From contig JAFWEV010000025.1 of assembly GCA_017512745.1 (NCBI GenBank), forward strand, positions 1 through 64,000: a stretch of 64,000 nt of DNA. The letters run 5' to 3'. Source of the stretch: Oscillospiraceae bacterium (lineage in GTDB: Bacteria > Bacillota > Clostridia > Oscillospirales > Ruminococcaceae). Positions 57,799 through 64,000 of the stretch are shown piece by piece (the stretch's first letter is position 1; every line of letters starts with the position of its first letter). Under the pieces are notes generated by a model. It had not been told where the DNA came from and searched no databases. It saw only the letters and a list, made by a program, of their open reading frames with translations. The position numbers and the translations under genes are program-made.

Positions 57799-59118
57799 TT
57801 GAGTTCACCTGATTTTCTTATCCTATATGAACACATAGTGAGAGAACTTGATGCCGACTGTCTGCTCAAGGCAGAACTTGAACGCAGGGGTTATACCTGC
57901 GAACTCATGCAGCTGATGGCACCGAGAAAACTGTCTTATTTCATAAACAAGCCGAAAGTCATTGTCACATCTGCGATGTACGACAATAAGACTCTGAATT
58001 CGTTCGTCTATAACGTAGTGGGAAAACTGAATAAAGTGGTCAACCTGCACTGGGAGGAAGTCCTCTCAAGAGAACAGGAGGAGTCCACTTTCTATTCCCT
58101 CACCGAAAATGCGGCAAAATGCACTCACATATGCTGGGGCGAAGCCGCAAGGCAGAGGATAATCGGCAATGGAGTTCCCGCAGACAACGCAGTCGTCACC
58201 GGAGCCGTGCAGCTTGATTTCCTTCTTCCGCAGTTCGACAGATTCTACAGGACAAGAGAACAGCTTGCTGACGAATTCGGTCTCGACACGGAAAAGAGAT
58301 GGCTATGTTACGTCAGTTCCTTCTCCTGCGCCAATATGGATGACAAGGAAGTGGCCGAGCTCAACGATATGACCTCTCTCGATTTCGACGGCTTCAGAGC
58401 AGTCGGAAAAAGATCCATGGACGTTACTCTCGACTGGTTCGACAGATATCTCACAAAGCATCCTGACGAGATCCTTATATACAGACCTCATCCCAGTGAG
58501 TGGCAGAGCCCTCCGCTCAGGGAGATGTCGGATAAACATCCGAATTTCCGCGTGATCTCCGATTACTCGGTAAAGCAGTGGGTAAAGGCATGCGATCTTA
58601 TCGTCACCTGGATGAGTACCTCTATTGCCGAGATCTACTATGCCGGATCACCCTGTGTGGTCGTACGCCCGGAGCCTCTTCATGACGATTATGATCCGGT
58701 CGTATACGAAGGAGTCAGAGCATGCGATTCCTATGAGATAATGGAGAGCGAGCTGGAAAATCCGCCTGAGGTATTTCCCGTGAACGAGGATCTTATCAGG
58801 CTGCATTATGACTTCATAGAAGGGCGTCCTGCATATGTCCGCATTGCAGATCTGCTCGAATGGACTCTCAAAAATCCTCCGAGGGATCTTCCCTTCTCAG
58901 AAGGATACAAACCGCATTTCAACTTTGTTAAGTTCATATCTTTCATAGGTCTCAATCTCATGGTCTCCATGAAGATCGATCCATATAAGTTCGGATTCCT
59001 TCCGAAGAGTTTCCTGGATACCACTTCGAGGATGCTCGGGTACATAAGCAAGGCGAGAGTTTCGAAGGAAGATATAAATGCGCTTACGGCAAGAATCAGG
59101 GGGCTTATTGATGGATAA
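57799..59118 (+). CDS. Surface carbohydrate biosynthesis protein
   Basis: A 439-residue protein. It starts FLILYEHIVRELDADCLLKA and contains NLHWEEVLSREQEES and IYRPHPSEWQS segments followed by ACDLIVTWMSTSIAEIYYAG, matching the surface carbohydrate biosynthesis family, whose GT-B-like fold suggests a glycosyltransferase. It could add the nonulosonic acid to a surface glycan; the donor is not proven. The start is TTG at 57799, with GGAGG nine bases upstream. Confidence 0.85.
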   Translation: MSSPDFLILYEHIVRELDADCLLKAELERRGYTCELMQLMAPRKLSYFINKPKVIVTSAMYDNKTLNSFVYNVVGKLNKVVNLHWEEVLSREQEESTFYSLTENAAKCTHICWGEAARQRIIGNGVPADNAVVTGAVQLDFLLPQFDRFYRTREQLADEFGLDTEKRWLCYVSSFSCANMDDKEVAELNDMTSLDFDGFRAVGKRSMDVTLDWFDRYLTKHPDEILIYRPHPSEWQSPPLREMSDKHPNFRVISDYSVKQWVKACDLIVTWMSTSIAEIYYAGSPCVVVRPEPLHDDYDPVVYEGVRACDSYEIMESELENPPEVFPVNEDLIRLHYDFIEGRPAYVRIADLLEWTLKNPPRDLPFSEGYKPHFNFVKFISFIGLNLMVSMKIDPYKFGFLPKSFLDTTSRMLGYISKARVSKEDINALTARIRGLIDG

Positions 59119-60571
59119 CAAAAAAACCCTGACCCCTATAAGTCTCGTCACGAGCATCTTCAAGTTCTCGATAGCCACATGGGTCAACGCTGCGATTTAC
59201 GGCATTTCCCTCATCCTCGCCAGTTTTCTTCTGGCCCCCGATGTGTACGGACCGTTCGACCTGTTTATCTCCGCATCTAACACCCTTATGACCATTGCGG
59301 CTCTCGGTCTCGACCACAGTTATATACGTTTTTATCACGAGCCTCCGGAAGGAGCGAAGGATTCCAGAAATCTTGCGGCGATGTGCATGACGATCTCCAT
59401 GTCCGCACTGTTTGCCTTTTCGCTTATTATCACCCTTGTCTTCCCCAGGCAGATAAGCTATCTGTTCTTCAACGGCGTATATTATCCGAGACTGATCGTT
59501 CTGCTCTGCGTAAACGCACTTTTCCTGCTGCTTGCTAGATATTTTACGATCACATACCGTATGCGTCAGGATACGAAGATGTATACTCTCCAGAGTGTAC
59601 TTCTTCAGTTCTTCACGAGGATGTTCTTCCTTGTCGGAGCACTCGTAAAGCCGGATCTCGATACGATCGTCGCTTTCAACGTTTTCGGACTCGGTATTTT
59701 CTCGCTCGCATATTTTCTCATCCAGAGAAAAACCATGCTCCCGAAGAAGGCGGAGTATTCGAAAGAGGCTTTCCCTCCCCTTCTCAAGTACGGCATTGCC
59801 CTTGCCCCGTCGAGCGTTCTCACTTACATCAACACCCTGTTCAGCAGGATATACGTGAACGGCCGTCTCGGAGATCTGAAGCTGGGCATATATTCCATGG
59901 CGTCGACCGTTACTCTGGCATTGTCAATAATCCAGAGCGGATTCGCCACTTTCTGGTCTGCATTCATTTTTGAGAATTACAAGACAGAGCAGAAAAAAAT
60001 AATCAGGATACACGACTACCTGATGTTCGCCGTTATGGTCCTGATGTGTCTGCTCATCATGTTCCAGCATGTGATATTCCTGATCCTCGGTTCCGGATAC
60101 AGGGAGGGCGAGACCATCTTTGCCATCCTCCTCATCTCTCCGATGCTCTCCATCATCGCCGAGACCACAGTCTACGGCATCGAGATTGCAAAGAAGACCT
60201 ATTATGACGCGATCGGAATGGCCCTTTCCGTCGGAGGCAACATAATCTTCTGTCTCCTCTTTGTAGATAAATACGGAATGTTCGGCGCAGCGCTGTCTCT
60301 TGCGCTGTCATCGCTTCTGATGTTCATCTTCCGTTCGGTGCTCGGTCAGCACTTTTATAAGAGTATAGGCTATCCGGTAAAGACCATAATGTCGCTTCTG
60401 ATCATCTTCATCCTCTGCGTCATTGCATATCTGTTTGCCTCAAAGCCTCTCTTTGTATCTCTGGCAGCCCTCATCGTCATGACAGGCTACTGCATCATCT
60501 ACGGAGAACAGTTCAGAAGATGTTTTGCACTGGCCAAGCAGATCCTCGGCATGCTGACAAAGAAATCCTGA
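59111..60571 (+). CDS. Wzx-type oligosaccharide flippase
   Basis: A 486-residue membrane protein with about 12-14 helices. First helix region TSIFKFSIATWVNAAIYGIS, and later ALAPSSVLTYINTLFSRIYV and SRIYVNGRLGDLKLGIYSMAS segments typical of Wzx/MATE-like polysaccharide transporters. It would move lipid-linked glycan units to the outer face. ATG 59111 overlaps the end of the surface carbohydrate gene by eight bases. Last gene of the plus-strand glycan operon. Confidence 0.92.
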   Translation: MDNKKTLTPISLVTSIFKFSIATWVNAAIYGISLILASFLLAPDVYGPFDLFISASNTLMTIAALGLDHSYIRFYHEPPEGAKDSRNLAAMCMTISMSALFAFSLIITLVFPRQISYLFFNGVYYPRLIVLLCVNALFLLLARYFTITYRMRQDTKMYTLQSVLLQFFTRMFFLVGALVKPDLDTIVAFNVFGLGIFSLAYFLIQRKTMLPKKAEYSKEAFPPLLKYGIALAPSSVLTYINTLFSRIYVNGRLGDLKLGIYSMASTVTLALSIIQSGFATFWSAFIFENYKTEQKKIIRIHDYLMFAVMVLMCLLIMFQHVIFLILGSGYREGETIFAILLISPMLSIIAETTVYGIEIAKKTYYDAIGMALSVGGNIIFCLLFVDKYGMFGAALSLALSSLLMFIFRSVLGQHFYKSIGYPVKTIMSLLIIFILCVIAYLFASKPLFVSLAALIVMTGYCIIYGEQFRRCFALAKQILGMLTKKS

Positions 60572-60578
60572 AACAAAA

Positions 60579-60609
60579 AAGGTCACCTTAACAGGTGACC
60601 TTCCTTTTT
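60579..60609. terminator. Bidirectional terminator after flippase and DUF-type membrane gene
   Basis: AAGGTCACCT (60579-60588), loop TAAC, AGGTGACCTT (60593-60602), flanked by AAAAAA on the left and CCTTTTT on the right. It ends both converging transcripts. Confidence 0.93.
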
Positions 60610-60644
60610 GCGTTATCCGGTCCGGCGCTCCTGCTCCGGATCTT

Positions 60645-62582
60645 TTATTGTTTTTCGTGCAGTGCCTGTATCTGCTCCGGGGTATGGATAGCTGTCATAT
60701 AGACCGATCCGTCCTCATTGTAGTTGACCTTGTAGAAGTTGCTCGATCCGTCATAGTAATACGCGAGGAAATCGTCAAAAAGTGGTCCGCATTCATTGAG
60801 GAAATACTCGTCCGATTTGAGAACAAATACATAATCCGCTTCCTGATCTATGATGTATTTCTCTATGTCTTCACGCGTAGCTTCCGTATCATATCTCGAT
60901 GTATGTTCGCTCCCCGGGGCAATTATATTCCCCAGCCCGTAAAGCTGAAGAGTATATGCCGGAAGGAAATCATAGTTGAAGATCATCCACTCTCCGCCGT
61001 CTGAATTCTGACATACAAGGAAAATTCTGTCTTCCGAAGTCATATCCGAACAGTATTTTCTGTACCATGACTGATATGACAGTCTTGTCGGAGATATTCC
61101 GAATGCTTTTTCCTTAGGTCCGCCGAAAAATACCGCACATATCGTTATAAGGACAAGGAATGCGTAGTTGAGGATCTTCCTTAATGGCTTCATCCTCTCC
61201 TCTTCATACTCTGCCATGGCCATTCCGGAGATGAGCATACCCCATCCCAATACATATGAGGACATATATCTCGCATAATTTACAAGTTCCTCTGTATGGA
61301 ATACAGCTGTATAGAGATATGCGAAGAAAATATTGTATACGACAAATCCCGCAAGCAGAATAAAACTCGTGATCGCGACTCTTATTATCCTCTTCATATC
61401 TTTGACAAAGAATGCCGCCACGATCGGATACGCCGTAAATACCAGACACATCAATTTGATGGAACCGAAGTTCACAAGCTGATTATTCAGTGCTCCGAGT
61501 TCAAGATTCAGGAAGTTAAAGAATCTCGGATCCTTTCCGAGGAACACGATATCGACAAGAGAATACGGGTACGGGATCTCAGAGCTTACTATTCCGGTCA
61601 CGGAAGTGAAATACGTGAGCCATGCGACATATATAACTGCCGGAATAACGAACATTACAATACAGTATATGAACTTGATAAGCGACTTCGCGCCTTTCCC
61701 GTACTTTTTCGGATAATCGTTCCCAATGACCATATCCATTGAGATCGTCCCGGCTATGATGAAGCCCAGCGCAAGTCCGATATCCTTCATACACGTCAGG
61801 AGGCCGAGCCCCAGACACGTTGAGAGCCATACGGCATGGTCCTTCTTCTTATACATAAACCAGGTCAGCAGGACTCCTCCGAAAACTATGCCGATGGCTG
61901 TATCGGAATATGCACTGAAATACGGGTTCATCCATCCGGTGCATGCATAGAAGAGATCCACAAAGAACCAGCAGAAAAGCGAAAGGAATATCCATCGCAG
62001 AAATTCTTTCCATTTCGTATCCGCAAACAGGACCGCAAGCGCGGAGAACATCAGTACGTCATACGCGACATATACCTTATATTCCGTGAAGAACGGATTA
62101 AAGAAATACTGGAAAAATGCTCCGAAAAGGGGCAGTCCCGGGAGATATGCACTGGTAAGCATGCTCGTCCCGGCTGTTGTGTAGAGCTGCCTTGTGCTCC
62201 AGATGACCTTTGCTGCCGTTCCCCAGAACGAGAACTCGTCCCACTGTCTGAAAGCCGGAACCAGGATAAGACAGGCGATATATATGCCTACGGAAGCCGC
62301 AATGAAGAACGCAACTCCGGGCGCAAAAAATCCCGTCAGAAGTTCCGACATTTTCTTTTTCTTTCCGAAAACGGGGACAAGAGAAATGACAAGCATTACA
62401 GCCGACAGGGTATAAATGGCTATAACTCCGGTCGAGAGTATTCCAAGCGCTCCGAAAAGCGTCAGCAGTATTATAACTGTGGCGCATGCCGCAAACGGTG
62501 CGGACGCTGCTTTCATCCCCACCGCGGAGTTATAAAACAGAGCAATAAACAGGATGCACAGAAGTGCCAGTAAACAATCCAT
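60645..62582 (-). CDS. Large polytopic membrane protein, probable glycosyltransferase
   Basis: A 645-residue membrane protein with about 12 helices and a long C-terminal soluble domain (about 480-645). The region FRQWDEFSFWGTAAKVIWST after the third helix has an acidic pair like the catalytic loop of GT-C glycosyltransferases. No exact family could be named. It should act on lipid-linked sugars at the membrane. RBS AGGCGG precedes the ATG; it lies nine bases after the DUF2142-like gene, so the two form an operon. Confidence 0.75.
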   Translation of the reverse strand: MDCLLALLCILFIALFYNSAVGMKAASAPFAACATVIILLTLFGALGILSTGVIAIYTLSAVMLVISLVPVFGKKKKMSELLTGFFAPGVAFFIAASVGIYIACLILVPAFRQWDEFSFWGTAAKVIWSTRQLYTTAGTSMLTSAYLPGLPLFGAFFQYFFNPFFTEYKVYVAYDVLMFSALAVLFADTKWKEFLRWIFLSLFCWFFVDLFYACTGWMNPYFSAYSDTAIGIVFGGVLLTWFMYKKKDHAVWLSTCLGLGLLTCMKDIGLALGFIIAGTISMDMVIGNDYPKKYGKGAKSLIKFIYCIVMFVIPAVIYVAWLTYFTSVTGIVSSEIPYPYSLVDIVFLGKDPRFFNFLNLELGALNNQLVNFGSIKLMCLVFTAYPIVAAFFVKDMKRIIRVAITSFILLAGFVVYNIFFAYLYTAVFHTEELVNYARYMSSYVLGWGMLISGMAMAEYEEERMKPLRKILNYAFLVLITICAVFFGGPKEKAFGISPTRLSYQSWYRKYCSDMTSEDRIFLVCQNSDGGEWMIFNYDFLPAYTLQLYGLGNIIAPGSEHTSRYDTEATREDIEKYIIDQEADYVFVLKSDEYFLNECGPLFDDFLAYYYDGSSNFYKVNYNEDGSVYMTAIHTPEQIQALHEKQ

Positions 62583-62591
62583 AGGTCCGCC

Positions 62592-63992
62592 TTACATGAG
62601 ATAGTATTTGAGGAACACTTCCGCCGCTCCTGCCGCCGCAACAAGGACGAGAACGTATGCACTTATATTCAGAGCGCGTTCCTTCTGTTCGAGCTGCTTT
62701 ATGACAGATGTCACCGCCGCAGCAAGCGTGAATATCACCGGGACAAAATATCTTGCCTGAACGCCCAGGATCGATGTTGATCCGAGAGTTGACCATACAA
62801 CATAGAATGCCGTTACGATGAGCACGTACATCATGACCGTAATCACCGAGAACACTGCCGTATGTCTTGCGCTCTTTTTCTTTTCTCCTGATATTATGCA
62901 GCATATTCCGGCCGCAACCGGAGCCAGGACAGTTGTCATGTTTGCTTTGACATCGAGGGTCCCGAACAGACCCCATTTGTCGATGTAGAAACTGTTTTCA
63001 TAGCCGTCCACTGCAAGTATCAGCAGATATTTGACCGGGTTTCTCAAAATAAAAGCGATCTGTCCGAAATAATCTACCCCTTCAGGATAGACCGGGTCGC
63101 TGATGCCTATCCTCAGCAGTACAGCAAGCCCCTGAGAAATGCCCCACAGCGCAAGTCCCGCTGCAAGCATTGCCCCCATGGCTGCAAATCTGTTCCACAT
63201 AACGTTCTTTTTGTCCTTGATCAGCAGGAGCAGAAGCATCGGAATATATATGGGCTTGATAAGTACCATAACAGCATATGAAATGATCAAAGCGGTCATA
63301 TCCCTGCCAGCGATCTTTTCGGAGAGCAGTGTCCCTGCGAAAACGGCAAAGGCTGCCAGGAAAAGCGCATCGTAACTGAGCGAAGCCGCCATTGACACCG
63401 TGATCGGTGCTGCAAGCGCTATCAGGAGCGGAACTTCATATTTCTTCGCTTTTCTGAACGCATATCTCACCGCAAATGCATACATTATGGCATTGGCGAG
63501 CCTCGCCGCCCACAGGCATATCAGCGCATTTGCCCCAAACAGCCTGAATACTGCTATGGCGATCGCCGGAAGAACATACGGCAGAGTGATCTGTATGCTC
63601 GTGTGCAGTTCTCTCTCTGACTGAACTCCGCCGGCAACGGCACTTAAATATCCCCGGATGCCGGAAGGAATACTACCCCTGTCGTCGCTCTGGATGACAT
63701 TGTAGAACTCTCCGGGGAAATAGTCATAGAGAAGCCTCATATCGTTGGGATATTCATGATCGTAGTCGTATCTGAATGAACCTTCCGCCATGGCATAAGC
63801 ACGCATATAGTGCGTAGTCTCATCCGGGATCTGCAGCGGTCCGGTGGCAAAAGAGAACACAATGCCTACAACTAGTATTCCGTAGAATACCTTCTTTACA
63901 AAAGTATCAGCTTTACTGATATACAGGATGATCACGGTATAGACCGCCGCCAGTGTAATTGCGGCAATGAGCGGCAGCGCTTTCCCGAACAT
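62592..63992 (-). CDS. DUF2142 family membrane protein (may extend past the window)
   Basis: A 466-residue part with about 10-11 membrane helices. The motif IPDETTHYMRAYAMAEGSFR (residues about 54-73) is the DUF2142 hallmark, an acidic loop like that in GT-C enzymes. Such proteins belong to surface-polysaccharide loci. The ATG at 63992 is the last one visible and no ribosome site can be seen in the eight bases left, so the real start may be outside. Confidence 0.8.
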   Translation of the reverse strand: MFGKALPLIAAITLAAVYTVIILYISKADTFVKKVFYGILVVGIVFSFATGPLQIPDETTHYMRAYAMAEGSFRYDYDHEYPNDMRLLYDYFPGEFYNVIQSDDRGSIPSGIRGYLSAVAGGVQSERELHTSIQITLPYVLPAIAIAVFRLFGANALICLWAARLANAIMYAFAVRYAFRKAKKYEVPLLIALAAPITVSMAASLSYDALFLAAFAVFAGTLLSEKIAGRDMTALIISYAVMVLIKPIYIPMLLLLLIKDKKNVMWNRFAAMGAMLAAGLALWGISQGLAVLLRIGISDPVYPEGVDYFGQIAFILRNPVKYLLILAVDGYENSFYIDKWGLFGTLDVKANMTTVLAPVAAGICCIISGEKKKSARHTAVFSVITVMMYVLIVTAFYVVWSTLGSTSILGVQARYFVPVIFTLAAAVTSVIKQLEQKERALNISAYVLVLVAAAGAAEVFLKYYLM

Positions 63993-64000
63993 AGCCGCCG

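Noticed and set aside
1..64000. CRISPR array, rRNA or tRNA genes
   Set aside because: No regularly spaced repeats and no tRNA cloverleaf or rRNA segments were recognised by reading; a tRNAscan or CRISPR search was not possible.

Overview
The window is bacterial DNA from a clostridial Firmicute; the family cannot be fixed from sequence alone. Evidence: single-chain glycyl-tRNA synthetase, a desulfoferrodoxin, AGGAGG-type ribosome sites, TTGACA/TATAAT promoters, and a conjugative element whose gene set (Maff2, PrgI, PcfB, CD1107/CD1108-like proteins, TopB) is typical of the Tn1549/CTn elements of Clostridia.

Positions 1 to about 38.3 kb are most of one integrative conjugative element (ICE), with essentially every gene on the minus strand, so it reads from right to left. 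From the right end come two Cys-rich small proteins, RepA-like and ParB-like maintenance proteins (37.9-35.6 kb), a DUF5688 protein, PcfB and the VirD4 coupling protein (35.5-31.5 kb), then the mating-pore genes (Maff2, TrbL/VirB6-like, PrgI, VirB4, NlpC/P60 hydrolase, DUF4315, SH3 membrane protein; 31.4-21.2 kb), then DNA processing and accessory genes (RadC-like fusion, topoisomerase III, ArdC-like antirestriction protein, MobC-like protein and a MOBP relaxase; 21.1-12.6 kb). A three-gene cargo (ECF sigma factor, its probable anti-sigma, a lipoprotein) sits between two near-identical maff2 copies. No integrase or second att site is visible; they should lie to the left of position 1. The right end abuts the 3' end of rpsI, a plausible integration site.

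Positions 12.2-0 kb are cargo: a small XRE regulator with a palindromic operator over its own promoter, a type I restriction-modification system with a half-size specificity subunit (hsdM-hsdS-hsdR), a PD-(D/E)XK nuclease-like protein and a WYL regulator, followed with ATGA overlaps by a membrane/redox module (DUF422-like membrane protein, zinc ribbon, ABM monooxygenase, rhodanese-cyclophilin lipoprotein, flavodoxin-like reductase), a TIGR04076-like protein and three GNAT acetyltransferases, the last of which resembles AAC(6') enzymes and runs off the window.

Positions 38.4-64 kb are chromosome. Housekeeping genes come first: rplM-rpsI, a membrane protein and a hexapeptide acetyltransferase, metG-tatD, a minus-strand group glyS / sugar-transfer ATP-grasp / psuK / psuG, an Fe-S aldo/keto reductase, xpt, two small membrane proteins and desulfoferrodoxin. 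From 50.6 kb a surface-glycan locus begins: a divergent pair of operons for a CMP-legionaminic-type nonulosonic acid (ptmE-like, legC, legB on minus; legG, two Gfo/Idh oxidoreductases, legF, a surface carbohydrate protein and a flippase on plus), followed by two large membrane proteins of glycosyltransferase/DUF2142 type. The sugar synthase (LegI/NeuB) and the N-acetyltransferase (LegH) expected for this pathway are not in the window.
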